Source: Mycobacteriaceae bacterium (lineage in GTDB: Bacteria; Actinomycetota; Actinomycetes; Mycobacteriales; Mycobacteriaceae). Taken from it: DNA of 43,053 nt. Positions 25,185-34,017 of the stretch are shown here, piece by piece; position 1 is the stretch's first letter; every line of letters starts with the position of its first letter. The notes beneath the pieces are model-generated. The model had not been told where the DNA came from, ran no database searches, and was given only the letters and a program-made list of their open reading frames with translations. The stretch lies in contig JAIEPH010000029.1 of the NCBI GenBank assembly GCA_019749805.1, positions 1 through 43,053 of the forward strand, given 5' to 3'. The translations under genes and the position numbers were made by a program.

Positions 25185-26294
25185 ATGAATACTGCTCTAT
25201 CTCCTGAAAACGACCGACCTATAGCATCTCGGCCGATTGCGTTGGGCACCCAGGGCCGGGCGAACACGATTGTCGGCACCACGCCGGTGTTGCGGGTGTC
25301 CGCGCCGTTCAGTGACCCGAACCGCGGCTTCTGGGCCAAGCTCGAGGGACTCAATCCCGGTGGTATGAAGGACCGTCCGGCGCTGTACATGGTGGAACAA
25401 GCTCGGGCGCACGGAGACCTGCTGCCCGGTGCGCGAATCGTCGAATCCACCAGCGGCACAATGGGCTTGGGTTTGGCACTGGCCGGTACCGTGTACGGGC
25501 ATCCTGTCACCGTGGTCACCGATCCCGGCATGGAGCCGATCATCGAGCGCATGTTGACTGCCTACGGCGCCGACCTCGATTTGGTCGCCGAGCCTCATGG
25601 GGTCGGCGGCTGGCAGCAGGCGCGGAAGGATCGGGTCGCCGAGCTGTTGGCCGAAGATCCGCATGCCTGGTATCCCGACCAGTACAACAACCCCGACAAC
25701 GTCGACGCCTACCGACCGCTGGCATTAGAGATGCTTTCCCAACTAGGAAATATTGACGTACTGGTGTGTTCGGTGGGAACCGGTGGACATTCGGCGGGAG
25801 TGGCGCGGGTGCTGCGCGAATTCAATCCTGACCTGAAGCTGATCGGCGTGGACACCATCGGCTCCACCATCTTCGGGCAACCAGCCGCCAGCCGACTGAT
25901 GCGCGGCCTTGGGTCAAGCATTTATCCCGGGAACGTGGACTATCCAGCCTTCAACGAAGCACACTGGGTTGCCCCTGCAGAGGCGGTATGGGCATGTCGC
26001 GCCCTGGCTTCGACCCACTACGCCAGCGGCGGCTGGAGTGTGGGCGCGGTCGCACTAGTCGCCGGTTGGGCCGTCCGAACACACCCCCGCAACACCACCA
26101 TCGCCGCGGTATTCCCGGACGGGCCGCAACGCTACTTCGACACCATCTATAACGACGATTACTGTCGCGAGCACGCTCTGCTCGACGTCGAGCCGCCGAG
26201 CGAACCGGCATTTATCGGCCATCCCACCGAACGCGTCGTGCAGTCCTGGACCCGCTGTCCCGTCGTCATCGATCCGGCCGCCGGAAAGCGGTAA
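25185..26294 (+). CDS. cysK2: CysK2-type cysteine synthase (copy 1)
   Basis: 369-residue PLP enzyme of the cysteine synthase family, matching Rv0848. Known CysK2 makes S-sulfocysteine from O-phosphoserine and thiosulfate. The PLP lysine is Lys62 ([12 protein letters not shown]), the substrate loop is [15 protein letters not shown], and the PLP phosphate site is [15 protein letters not shown]. The start ATG at 25185 is fixed by comparison with the second copy, which shares the upstream block GCAGAA-AGCGAC...AT-ATG. It follows lpqS by 105 bp, and its stop overlaps the start of the MFS gene (TAATG), so lpqS-cysK2-MFS is a likely operon as in M. tuberculosis. Confidence 0.93.
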   Translation: MNTALSPENDRPIASRPIALGTQGRANTIVGTTPVLRVSAPFSDPNRGFWAKLEGLNPGGMKDRPALYMVEQARAHGDLLPGARIVESTSGTMGLGLALAGTVYGHPVTVVTDPGMEPIIERMLTAYGADLDLVAEPHGVGGWQQARKDRVAELLAEDPHAWYPDQYNNPDNVDAYRPLALEMLSQLGNIDVLVCSVGTGGHSAGVARVLREFNPDLKLIGVDTIGSTIFGQPAASRLMRGLGSSIYPGNVDYPAFNEAHWVAPAEAVWACRALASTHYASGGWSVGAVALVAGWAVRTHPRNTTIAAVFPDGPQRYFDTIYNDDYCREHALLDVEPPSEPAFIGHPTERVVQSWTRCPVVIDPAAGKR

Positions 26295-27532
26295 TGGGCT
26301 TCATCGGCCAGTTCCGCAGCTTTGATCCGCCGAGCCGGGTCTTGATGATCAACCAGTTCGGCATCAACCTCGGCTTCTACATGCTCATGCCCTACCTGGC
26401 GGGCTATCTCGCCGGGCCGGTAGGGCTGGCAGCCTGGGCGATCGGCCTTGTGCTCGGCGTGCGCAATTTCTCACAGCAGGGCATGTTCGTCGTCGGCGGC
26501 ACACTGGCCGACCGGCTCGGCTACAAACCGCTGATTGTGGCCGGCTGCCTGCTTCGCACGGGGGGATTCGCGCTACTAGCCTTTGCCCAGTCTCTGCCGA
26601 TCATTCTCATCGCCTCGGCGGCAACAGGTTTCGCAGGTGCCCTGTTCAATCCCGCGGTGCGCGCCTACCTCGCCGCCGATGCTGGTGAGCGGCGGCTGGA
26701 AGCGTTTGCATTGTTCAACATCTTCTACCAGGGTGGGATTCTGCTCGGCCCACTGGTGGGAGTCGCGTTGATGGTGTTCGACTTTCGCATCACCGCATTG
26801 GCCGCCGCGATCGTGTTCGCGGCGCTGACCGTAGCGCAATTGATGGCATTACCCCAACACAGCGCGGACGAGGTCCTGGAGAAGACCTCGATCATCGACG
26901 ACTGGCGAACCGTGGTGAGAAATCGGTCGTTTCTGCTGTTCGCAGTGGCTATGATCGGCTCCTACGTGTTGTCGTTTCAGGTCTACCTCACCCTGCCCTT
27001 ACAGGCCAAGTATCTGGCACCGCACCGCGAAACTTTACTCGTGGCAGCCATTTTCGCGGTCTCCGGAGTCGTGGCGGTGGCCGGACAGCTGCGTATCACC
27101 CGCTGGTTCGCCGCACGATGGGGATCCGGGCACAGCCTGGTCATCGGCATGATGGTGCTGGCCATCTCCTTCGTGCCGCTGGCCGTGTTCCCCGACGCAG
27201 ACCGGTTCGGTACCGCCGCAGCGGTCGGCGCGCTGATCGTATCGGCGGCCCTACTGGCAGTCGGCTCAGCTGCCGTCTTCCCGTTCGAGATGGACATCGT
27301 CGTATCACTGAGCAACGGACGGCTGGTGGCTACCCACTACGGCTTCTACAACACCATTATCGGCGTCGGTATCCTCTTCGGAAACCTCGCCGCCGGCTCC
27401 ATCCTGGGCGCCGCGCGAGACATCGGATGGAGCGAACTCGTCTGGGCCGGGCTGATTGTCATCGGTGTGTTGTCTGCAGCTACCTTGTACCACCTCGACC
27501 GTAAGAATCATTTGCGGCCCCCCGTTGACTGA
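26294..27532 (+). CDS. MFS transporter (Rv0849-like)
   Basis: 412 residues with about 12 membrane helices. The major facilitator motif between helices 2 and 3 reads GGTLADRLGYKPL, and FNPAVRAYLAADAGERR lies after helix 4. Its ATG overlaps the cysK2 stop by one base, so translation is coupled. Position and sequence match Rv0849, which follows cysK2 in M. tuberculosis. Export of S-sulfocysteine or a related thiol, or of a metal chelate, is a reasonable guess from the operon but not shown. The second cysK2/lpqS module has no such partner. Confidence 0.9.
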   Translation: MGFIGQFRSFDPPSRVLMINQFGINLGFYMLMPYLAGYLAGPVGLAAWAIGLVLGVRNFSQQGMFVVGGTLADRLGYKPLIVAGCLLRTGGFALLAFAQSLPIILIASAATGFAGALFNPAVRAYLAADAGERRLEAFALFNIFYQGGILLGPLVGVALMVFDFRITALAAAIVFAALTVAQLMALPQHSADEVLEKTSIIDDWRTVVRNRSFLLFAVAMIGSYVLSFQVYLTLPLQAKYLAPHRETLLVAAIFAVSGVVAVAGQLRITRWFAARWGSGHSLVIGMMVLAISFVPLAVFPDADRFGTAAAVGALIVSAALLAVGSAAVFPFEMDIVVSLSNGRLVATHYGFYNTIIGVGILFGNLAAGSILGAARDIGWSELVWAGLIVIGVLSAATLYHLDRKNHLRPPVD

Positions 27533-28503
27533 ACCGCGGGAATACGAAAGGCGGCGAAATGGTGGGCGTGCGTCAAATCGTTGTTGATTCGGGGGCAGTT
27601 TTCACACGGCCACCAGGAGAGGTTGTCCCGGGTCTCGTAGAACTTGAGGTGGCGGTCCCCCGCTCGTGACCTGCCGTGTGGCAGGTGTCGGGCGTTCCGC
27701 CAAAGAACACCAACAGCAAGGGGACCGCCGTGAAGAAGAGTAGCCAGAACCCGGTCGTGGACGCGACTGCCATTCCCGGAGCGGGTCGAGGTGGCGATGA
27801 GCGAGATCGCCGAGAACATGCAGGAGGGTCTGCTGGCGTTGACCGAGACCGCGCTGGCCGAGCTGCTGTATCTGTCGGGGTGGAGGGCTCCACGGAGAGC
27901 GCCACCCTAATCACCGAGCTGCTGGTGGACCTGAGGGACCGTGGACTGGACGTCACCGGCCCGATACTGGTCGGGATCCACGGAGCCAAGGCGCTGCGAC
28001 ATCCCGCGATCTACGGCGACTTCGTCGGCTCAGTTCATGAAGGCGATAGCTTCGACCGCCGCATTGGCAAACCCCGAATATTTCCTGCGTGTTACAGAGG
28101 TGTTCGCGTTGATGTCTTCTTACGTGCGCGACACTTATGGTCCTGCTCACACGTCAGCTTCGTCCACTCGGCGCGACGCGGCGGGGTGGTCATTGTCGCG
28201 ACTTGATTCTGACGACCCTTCGCCGGAAGGATTCGCAGTCAAATGCCAAGTCTCGCAAGAAGGTTATCTCGTCAGCTGTTGCCCAACGCAGTACTTCACG
28301 ACCGTAGGCTTCGTGAGCCTGACCCGAGTTTGTTCCTATCACCGCCGCTTGTACTTGTTAACTTGATGTAACCAAGGCGGCACGGAGGGTACACGCGTCC
28401 TATCTTGAGGGGGCCTCTTCACCGCAACGACAGGATCAAACAAAACCGCGCTGAGCCGACGAACTTCACCTGCCTAAACAATAGATGGACATCTACGTAC
28501 ATT
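27533..28503 (+). pseudogene. IS256-family relic (27785-28031) and featureless DNA
   Basis: The plus strand at 27785-28031 reads VEVAMSEIAENMQEGLLALT and, after an internal deletion and frame change, ATLITELLVDLRDRGLDVTG and PILVGIHGAKALRHPAI. The first piece matches the N-terminus and the second the central DDE region of an IS256-group transposase, unlike the one at 5122. The remainder (27533-27780 and 28032-28503) contains no gene I can support; a short frame starting near 28043 (ANPEYFLRVTEVFALMSSYV) is unrecognised. Confidence 0.65.
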
Positions 28504-28519
28504 CGGTGTTCGTACACCG
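28504..28519. promoter_or_regulatory. Inverted repeat upstream of an MspA-family gene
   Basis: CGGTGT-TCGT-ACACCG, a 6-4-6 inverted repeat 30 bp before the start codon. It could be an operator or a leader hairpin. The factor is unknown. Confidence 0.35.
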
Positions 28520-28549
28520 CTCAGTCGCAACAGGAAGCAAGGAGATCAC

Positions 28550-29191
28550 GTGGCACTGCTTAGAACGATCATAGGGTTGGTTCCGCTTGCGATGACCACG
28601 TGCGTCTTCGGGGCTGCGACTGCGCACGCCGAGCCGATAGATATGGCGCCGAAGTCCTTCAGCAAGAACACCCGCGATGGTTGGCAGCTGAACATCCGGA
28701 TCGACCGTGAGAACGTGAACTCGGTGCCCAACCTGGCCGCAGCCAAGAACTCGAAGGAGGCATTCGTCACGTTCGACGCGACGGCCACCGCGACTGGTGG
28801 CTCAGGTCCAATCACAGATAGCCTCTTCATCGCCGGCTACCAGCTCGGCTGCCAGACCGACGTATCGACCGGTCTGCAGATCGGTGGTACGGCGGGCATT
28901 GCGCCGACGGTGGGAGTCGGCCTCCCTGACCCCTCGGCTAGTGCCGGTGTGAGCTCTGGTGCGGCGGGATTCGTCCAGACGGTTCTGCAGCCAGGCGTGA
29001 TCGTCGATCTCCCGTTGGCCAACATGGTCCTCGGCGACGGCGGCACAGGCATGCTTGACGTCGACAATCTGCACATCAAGGCCGACGCTTGTGGCGGCGA
29101 TGTGACCGTCCGCTCCTACGCTTACCTGCGCATCTCGACGGACGCGGCTCACAACAATTTCGCCATTTACGGCGACCCGATCAGAATTTAA
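28550..29191 (+). CDS. MspA-family secreted protein
   Basis: 213 residues starting with GTG behind a perfect AAGGAG (28540-28545). It has a signal peptide (GLVPLAMTTCVFGAATAHA-EP), then an MspA-like domain: NTRDGWQLNIRIDRENVNSV, KEAFVTFDATATATGGSGPI, LFIAGYQLGCQTDVSTG, a Gly/Val-rich insert, VLQPGVIVDLPLANM, HIKADACGGDVTVRSYAYLR and AIYGDPIRI. The two Cys match those of the tandem pair at 13654 and 14774, so it belongs to that subgroup rather than to the classical pore type at 2464. The next gene starts 9 bp later and is probably co-transcribed. Confidence 0.85.
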   Translation: MALLRTIIGLVPLAMTTCVFGAATAHAEPIDMAPKSFSKNTRDGWQLNIRIDRENVNSVPNLAAAKNSKEAFVTFDATATATGGSGPITDSLFIAGYQLGCQTDVSTGLQIGGTAGIAPTVGVGLPDPSASAGVSSGAAGFVQTVLQPGVIVDLPLANMVLGDGGTGMLDVDNLHIKADACGGDVTVRSYAYLRISTDAAHNNFAIYGDPIRI

Positions 29192-29200
29192 GGTGAGACC

Positions 29201-29752
29201 ATGAAGTGCACGAAGCGACGAGTGTTCGGTGCGGTGACTGGTGTGACGGCGCTGTTCACGCTTGCCCCGCTACCCGTGGGAGTCGCCCAGCCTGCGCCGC
29301 CGCCGCCGCCGCCTTTTTTTCCCTCTCCCACTCTCGGTGGACTGCCGGCAGTGCCAGGCAGTTACAGCGCTACCTACTACGTGATTCTGCCGCCGTCACC
29401 GGCGACCACCGATTCGCGGGGTCTGAACGTCGCCAGCAACGCCGACCCCGCCGCGGCGGCGTACGGGCTGCCTGGCAGCAAACTCGGCAACATTCCTCAT
29501 AAGGTGAACCCTTTGACCTCGACGAATACTCGTTACGGGCTCTCCGCTCTAGGGGCACCTCCCATCGTGCATACCCCAGGGGTAAACGCCACCGGTGTGG
29601 GACACAACGCCGCGCTTGAGGACCCCAGCGGTCAACCACCCGAGGGCACCCCCGCAGCAGAATCAGAAGCCCCTGCGGAAGGTTCTACTCCCGCACCGGT
29701 CTTGGAGGATCCAAGCGGCGGGCCACCAGAGGCGACGGAATCGGGTGGCTAG
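29201..29752 (+). CDS. Proline-rich secreted protein paired with the MspA-family gene
   Basis: 183 residues: signal peptide (RRVFGAVTGVTALFTLAPLP, cleavage near GVA-QP), a poly-Pro/Phe stretch, then YSATYYVILPPSPATTDSRG, NVASNADPAAAAYGLPGSKL and an acidic Pro/Glu-rich tail with two copies of LEDPSGxPPE. AAGGTGAG is the ribosome site. It is unrelated in sequence to the proline-rich protein at 15504 but has the same type and position, directly behind an MspA-family gene. Confidence 0.75.
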   Translation: MKCTKRRVFGAVTGVTALFTLAPLPVGVAQPAPPPPPPFFPSPTLGGLPAVPGSYSATYYVILPPSPATTDSRGLNVASNADPAAAAYGLPGSKLGNIPHKVNPLTSTNTRYGLSALGAPPIVHTPGVNATGVGHNAALEDPSGQPPEGTPAAESEAPAEGSTPAPVLEDPSGGPPEATESGG

Positions 29753-30145
29753 GGCTTAGTGTGTGCGGACTCGCTGTTATTCCGGACGGTCGAATATCGG
29801 GTATGACGCGCAGGATGCTGCTCAGGTTGGCTGGCCGCCATAGCGGGCCGTATTGCGGCGCAACTCCACCATGCGATTTGGAGAGTCGGCCTCGATCGGT
29901 CCTGGTATTTACAATCGGGCTAGCGGAATCCATAAGTTTCTGCAGGGAGACGATCACCACGGCTTCGCCGAATACTCGGAAGTGCCCGGTTCGCCGCGCA
30001 GGCGAACCCCATTGCGAAACGTCAGCCCTAGTACGAAGTCAGGCGAAGCCTCTAGTCGACCGATGGTGTCGAGTGCCCGGACCGGTTTTCAGCGGGCCCC
30101 CGAGTGAAAGGGGCTCAGCGCGACGCCGACGCGCACGAAGCCGAA
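29753..30145. other. Intergenic, one hairpin, no gene
   Basis: No gene is supported between the two convergent genes. A perfect 8-bp stem GGTTCGCC / GGCGAACC with a 5-nt loop lies at 29988-30008. Confidence 0.5.
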
Positions 30146-30187
30146 GGGTACGGCATACCGATGCTCGCGCACGGGTATGCCGTACCC
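30146..30187. terminator. Strong hairpin between convergent genes
   Basis: GGGTACGGCATACC (30146-30159) pairs perfectly with GGTATGCCGTACCC (30174-30187) around a 14-nt loop. It lies 18 bp past the stop of the minus-strand Gly/His gene, and a short TTTTA run follows on the plus side. A bidirectional terminator fits best. Confidence 0.65.
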
Positions 30188-30204
30188 GTGATCGTTTTAT
30201 CTCG

Positions 30205-30507
30205 TCATCGGCACGGCAGGAACGGCACGCAGAAGTGCGGCCGGTGAGGAGGCGGCGGGTAAAACCCATGGCCTCCGCCGTACCACTGTCCGTGGCCGCC
30301 CCCGCCGTGGCCGCCCCCGCCGTGGCCGCCCCCGCCGTGGCCGCCCCCATGCGGTCTGTTGAGGCTGTAGTCGACACCCGGGCCAGGCGACGGTGCTGCT
30401 GCCGCTGCAGCCGGGGCCACGCCCGCAGCCAAAGTGAGTCCGCCGGAAATGGCAACGGTACAAATCAGCGCCCGAACCGGTCGATGCAATTTATCGTTTC
30501 GTATCAT
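30205..30507 (-). CDS. Small secreted Gly/His-repeat protein
   Basis: 100 residues. The signal peptide (VRALICTVAISGGLTLAAGV, cleavage near AAA-AP) is followed by four Gly-Gly-Gly-Gly-His-type repeats and a His/Pro-rich end with two Cys (YGGGHGFYPPPPHRPHF, CVPFLPC). The spaced His residues suggest binding of Ni, Zn or Cu. The repeat is encoded by three perfect 15-bp units (30301-30345) plus partial ones, so repeat number may vary between strains. ATG 30507 has GGAAGG 11 nt upstream. Function unknown; metal binding is inferred. Confidence 0.7.
   Translation of the reverse strand: MIRNDKLHRPVRALICTVAISGGLTLAAGVAPAAAAAAPSPGPGVDYSLNRPHGGGHGGGGHGGGGHGGGGHGQWYGGGHGFYPPPPHRPHFCVPFLPCR
30301..30345. 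repeat. 15-bp tandem repeat, three perfect units
   Basis: cccgccgtggccgcc x3, with a partial unit before it, encoding the Gly/His repeats of the minus-strand gene. Confidence 0.9.
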
Positions 30508-30812
30508 GTCCGGTTTTCCTTCCAGAGAATTTTCGGTAAATGACAGATTGGACCTTCGATAAATGGTGATCGGCACCTCCTCACGTTGTCCGCATTGCGA
30601 TCTCGGCGAGATCTAAAGGAGCCCATTGCGTCTGCTCCGATCCGAATCGGCGTTTCGGAAACCTTGAGCGCGGGCACCACCGCGGGATCGAGTCGTCCGA
30701 AAGCGCCGAGTCGCAGCATCCGTGCGCGGCTGTCGTCCGCAGTGTCTAGCGGTCGGGGGAACCCCTTATGACCGAGCCCGACGCACTTCCCGAACGACGC
30801 CCTTCACGACCA
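30508..30812. other. Intergenic between Gly/His gene and cysK2 copy 2
   Basis: About 305 bp holding the promoter of the minus-strand Gly/His gene and the 3' end region of the second cysK2. No gene or clear operator seen. Confidence 0.45.
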
Positions 30813-31943
30813 TCACTGCGCGGGATCTACGACCCTCGCGCAACGGGTCCAGGACTGCACCACCTGCTCGCTCGGGTCGTCGATGACCGCCGGTTGGCGC
30901 GGTGGGTCACCGCCGAGCAAACCGTGCTGACGGCAGTAGTCGTCGTTGTAGATGGTGTCGAAATAGCGTTGGGGCCCGTCGGGGAACACCGCCGCGACCG
31001 TGTTATCGGGTTCATAGGTGCGCGCCGCCCAGCCGGCGACCAACGCCACCGCGCCCACGCTCCATCCGCCGCTGGTGTAGTGGGTCTTTGTCAGGGCGCG
31101 GCACGCCCACACCGCCTCGGCCGGCGCCACCCAGTGCACCTCGTCGAAGGCCGCGTAGTCGACGTTGCGGGGATAGATGCTTGATCCCAGCCCCCGCATC
31201 AGCCGGGTTGCGGCCGGCTGCCCGAAGATGGTCGACCCGATGGTGTCCACGCCGATCAGCTTCAGGTCAGGGTTGGCCAGGCGAAGCACGCGCGCTACTC
31301 CCGCCGAGTGCCCGCCGGTTCCCACCGAGCACACCAGCACGTCGACGTTTCCGAGCTGGGCCAGCAACTCGTTGGCAAGCGGCTGGTAGCCCTCGACATT
31401 GTCGGGATTGCTGTACTGGTCGGGAACCCACGCGTACGGGTCGGCAGCCAGCAGCTCGGCCACTCGGTCTTTGCGAGCCTGCTGCCATCCGCCGACCGGA
31501 TGAGGCTCGGGCACCAAATCGACGTCGGCGCCGTAGGCGGCCAGCATGCGCTGCACGATCGGCTCCATTCCCGGATCGGTGACAAGGGTGACCGGATGCC
31601 GATGCACCATCCCAGCCAAGGCCAGTCCCAGACCCAATGTGCCGCTGGTGGATTCCACGATTCGCGCACCGGGGCGCAATTCCTCGCGGGCCTGAGCCAT
31701 TTCCACCATGTGCATGGCAGGTCGGTCTTTCATCCCGCCACCTGGATTGAAACCCTCTAATTTGGCCCAGAACCCTCGGTCGGCGTCGGTCAACGGCGCC
31801 GACACCCGCAACACCGGCGTCCGGCCCACCAGGGTGCCGGGGCTCTGACTGGCCACGGTGGCTGAACGGTGCAATCTGCCCGCGGCGCTACGCCGGGTCG
31901 GACGGAGAAACTCGCCAGTGCGAAAAGGCAAAGCTGTAGTCAT
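30813..31943 (-). CDS. cysK2: CysK2-type cysteine synthase (copy 2)
   Basis: 376 residues, strongly similar to copy 1 along the whole length (shared stretches include [35 protein letters not shown] and [19 protein letters not shown]). The PLP-lysine motif has one extra Gly ([13 protein letters not shown]). ATG 31943 is chosen because the sequence before it matches that before copy 1. The N-terminal 25 residues differ from copy 1. The two copies are in opposite orientation and have diverged well beyond a recent duplication. It is probably expressed with lpqS copy 2, which lies 109 bp upstream. Confidence 0.92.
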   Translation of the reverse strand: MTTALPFRTGEFLRPTRRSAAGRLHRSATVASQSPGTLVGRTPVLRVSAPLTDADRGFWAKLEGFNPGGGMKDRPAMHMVEMAQAREELRPGARIVESTSGTLGLGLALAGMVHRHPVTLVTDPGMEPIVQRMLAAYGADVDLVPEPHPVGGWQQARKDRVAELLAADPYAWVPDQYSNPDNVEGYQPLANELLAQLGNVDVLVCSVGTGGHSAGVARVLRLANPDLKLIGVDTIGSTIFGQPAATRLMRGLGSSIYPRNVDYAAFDEVHWVAPAEAVWACRALTKTHYTSGGWSVGAVALVAGWAARTYEPDNTVAAVFPDGPQRYFDTIYNDDYCRQHGLLGGDPPRQPAVIDDPSEQVVQSWTRCARVVDPAQ

Positions 31944-32052
31944 ATGAATGGTCGCTTTCTGCATCGTTGCCGCAAGAATGCGCGGCACGAGAACTTGGGA
32001 TAGCGGTCACCGGCCATGCGTGCACGCAGCACGCAGGTCTGGCGCTACCCAA

Positions 32053-32502
32053 TCAGCGACGAGCGATACAGAACCGGGTCAGCACAGAGCGACCCGCAGA
32101 AAACCCAGCAAGGGCGCCCGGCGGTCCGCGCGTCACCCCGAGGGCAATCCACCCCGCCACCACGATGGCCACCACAATGGCCATGGCCGTGATCGCCAAG
32201 GCGATCCGATCGGCACCCGGCCGCGGCACAGCCGCAGAGATCAACGCATCGGACGACGAGGAGTGGCACTCCGGGTCCGGCGTCATGTGTGAATGGTCAA
32301 TCGTCGCCGGCGGCGCGGAATCGGCGGGGAACGACGCATGGTCCGCCATGGAAGACGCCTGCAGGGCATGGGGCCCGTGGAACTCGGAGGCGTCGGCGTG
32401 AGGCAAACCGGTTTTGGTCCCGAGCACCACGGCCAAGGCTGCAACCGCGATGACGACAGCGAGTCGCAACCGCCTCGCCGCACGCGCCCTGGTGGCTTTC
32501 AC
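32053..32502 (-). CDS. lpqS: LpqS-like copper-regulon protein (copy 2)
   Basis: 149 residues from GTG 32502 (a TTG at 32526 is an alternative). It has an N-terminal hydrophobic segment (LAVVIAVAALAVVLGTKTGL), a His/Met/Cys-rich middle (SSMADHASFPADSAPPATID, DHSHMTPDPECHSSSS) suited to metal binding, a second membrane segment (IALAITAMAIVVAIVVAGWI) and the LpqS signature end GRSVLTRFCIARR. It precedes cysK2 copy 2 on the same strand, just as copy 1 precedes cysK2 copy 1. CACTGC...GCAGTG, a 6-9-6 inverted repeat, lies about 13 bp before the GTG and could be an operator. Confidence 0.75.
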   Translation of the reverse strand: MKATRARAARRLRLAVVIAVAALAVVLGTKTGLPHADASEFHGPHALQASSMADHASFPADSAPPATIDHSHMTPDPECHSSSSDALISAAVPRPGADRIALAITAMAIVVAIVVAGWIALGVTRGPPGALAGFSAGRSVLTRFCIARR

Positions 32503-32639
32503 GGGGGCGAGTCTAACACTGCGCAAGGCGTGCAGTGCATAACGTTGTGGTCAAGTTTGGCACGTGATGCGGCAACGAACCGCACGTCATTCGCGGCGGA
32601 ACTGCTCGGGATGTGCTGCGGAAATCTTTCGACTCATTG

Positions 32640-32858
32640 GGCACCGCTTTGAGGCGGCGACGATCTCAAAGAGGCCACCCGCGGCGATCCGGCGCGCCAC
32701 GACGGTGCGCGACCAATCCGGCCGCAGGACTCCGGTGAGCCGACGCAGCGGCGACGAGGATGAAGTTGATCGTCGTCGAAAGCAGCACGTTCAGGTCGAT
32801 GGTCCAGTTCGGTTGCGTTCAGACAATTTTGGGAGTGCTTGCGATGTCCCTGACTCTT
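32640..32858 (-). pseudogene. Recombination scar: mscL fragment joined to a duplicated SAF gene start
   Basis: At 32747-32800 the minus strand encodes IDLNVLLSTTINFILVAA, a piece of the second membrane helix region of MscL. Directly after it, at 32653-32745, comes RLTGVLRPDWSRTVVARRIA with AGGLFEIVAA, a diverged copy of the N-terminus of the intact SAF-domain protein at 32859 (RIVERLRPDWSRTVAARRVA). The rest of mscL is absent. The scar separates accessory DNA from core genes. Confidence 0.75.
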
Positions 32859-33521
32859 TCAGTGGAAGGTGAGGGTGACGGTCTGCACCAGCGCCGCGCC
32901 GGCCACCTCGTTGGCATCGTGAGCCGGCAGGGCGACGAGCACCACCCGGGCGCCTCCATTACCCGCTCCTGACGGCCGCTGCGATACCAGAACCACCACC
33001 GCGTCGGTCGCGACGACCTGTGGCTGCGCGTCGGCTCCCACGCCCGCGTCGGTTCCGGCGCCAAGCACGTCGACCACGTCGCCGGGCCGGATCAGGTCGA
33101 GTAGCGCCGTGTCGTCGAGGTGTAGCGGAACGATGCGAGCATCCGGGCCCGCCGTCGCCTCGGCCAGCCTCGGACCCAACAGCCGCACATCGGTCAGTGC
33201 CTCGCCGCGGCGCGCCGGACCGGCCAGCGTCGCACCGACCACCTTTGCGAGATCTGTCTGCGACCCGTCGGGAACCGTTGTCGCCATACGGGTTTCGAGA
33301 TGGACGTCGGCGTCGCCGAGTTCGATCCCTGGTGCCAGATCCCTGGCGGCGACGACGATGTCGGTCCGTTCGTGCGCCGGGTCGGGTCGAAGCGCCGCGA
33401 CGGCGGCCAAGATGACGAGAGCGCCGGCCGCGACCCGCCGGGCCGCCACGGTGCGGGACCAGTCCGGGCGCAGGCGTTCGACGATCCGACTCAACGCCGA
33501 CGGATTGAGCGAATCCCCCAT
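32859..33521 (-). CDS. SAF-domain (CpaB/FlgA-like) protein
   Basis: 220 residues: one N-terminal membrane helix (VAAGALVILAAVAAL), then a SAF domain (DIVVAARDLAPGIELGDADV, VGATLAGPARRGEALTDVRL) and a RcpC-like beta-rich part (ARIVPLHLDDTALLDLIRPG DVVDVL). This resembles pilus-assembly CpaB/RcpC proteins, but no tad pilus genes are near. In mycobacteria it is found beside mscL and the FmdB gene. Role unknown. It ends one base before the scar at 32858. Confidence 0.85.
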   Translation of the reverse strand: MGDSLNPSALSRIVERLRPDWSRTVAARRVAAGALVILAAVAALRPDPAHERTDIVVAARDLAPGIELGDADVHLETRMATTVPDGSQTDLAKVVGATLAGPARRGEALTDVRLLGPRLAEATAGPDARIVPLHLDDTALLDLIRPGDVVDVLGAGTDAGVGADAQPQVVATDAVVVLVSQRPSGAGNGGARVVLVALPAHDANEVAGAALVQTVTLTFH

Positions 33522-33582
33522 ACCGCCAAACTAGGCGGCAGACGAGGGTGATGGCGTGGGCTGACGCCGCGCCTGTGGATAA

Positions 33583-33930
33583 CTAGCTTGATGCCGCGGC
33601 GGCGGGGGCCGAACTCGTGGAGTTGGAGCTCGAGTCGCTGGACGGGCTCGAAGCGGACTTGTCGGAAGACGAGGTCGAGGACTCCGAGCCGCCGGAGGAC
33701 CCGTTCGACGACGTCGAAGCCGAGGTCGAAGCCGACGACGAACTCTTGGCCGTCTCGCGGCTGTCGTTGCGGTAGAAGCCGCTGCCCTTGAACACCACTC
33801 CTACGTTGCCGAACAGCTTGCGCAGGCGTCCACTGCATAGGGAACAGGTCGTCAGCGCTTCGTCGCTGAACGCCTGCACCTCATCGAACCGATTGCCGCA
33901 TTCGGTGCACGCATATGAATACGTGGGCAC
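33583..33930 (-). CDS. FmdB-family zinc-ribbon protein (Rv0991c-like)
   Basis: 115 residues: N-terminal zinc ribbon with two Cys pairs (YACTECGNRFD and CSLCSGRLRK), FGNVGVVFKGSGFYRND, then a long Ser/Thr/Ala-rich disordered tail. GTG 33930 behind GGAGG is the start (PTYSYAC); an upstream in-frame ATG lacks a ribosome site. The M. tuberculosis homologue has been linked to protein-folding stress (redox-regulated chaperone). Confidence 0.88.
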   Translation of the reverse strand: MPTYSYACTECGNRFDEVQAFSDEALTTCSLCSGRLRKLFGNVGVVFKGSGFYRNDSRETAKSSSSASTSASTSSNGSSGGSESSTSSSDKSASSPSSDSSSNSTSSAPAAAASS

Positions 33931-34017
33931 GAAAACCTCCGAGATCGTCAAACTTGTTAGCACTCTACCGGCTCAAGTGCTAGAACCGCTACGTCGGCTT
34001 CGGCATTCCCGCGATTG

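Noticed and set aside
28043..28366. Small plus-strand gene after the IS256 relic
   Set aside because: No ribosome site or recognisable family; it begins inside transposase debris.
30297..30356. CRISPR-like repeat
   Set aside because: The units are 15 bp, directly adjacent and in frame with a Gly/His-rich protein; there are no spacers or cas genes.
32760..32972. Plus-strand ORF of 70 codons across the scar
   Set aside because: It is antisense to the mscL fragment and the end of the SAF gene.
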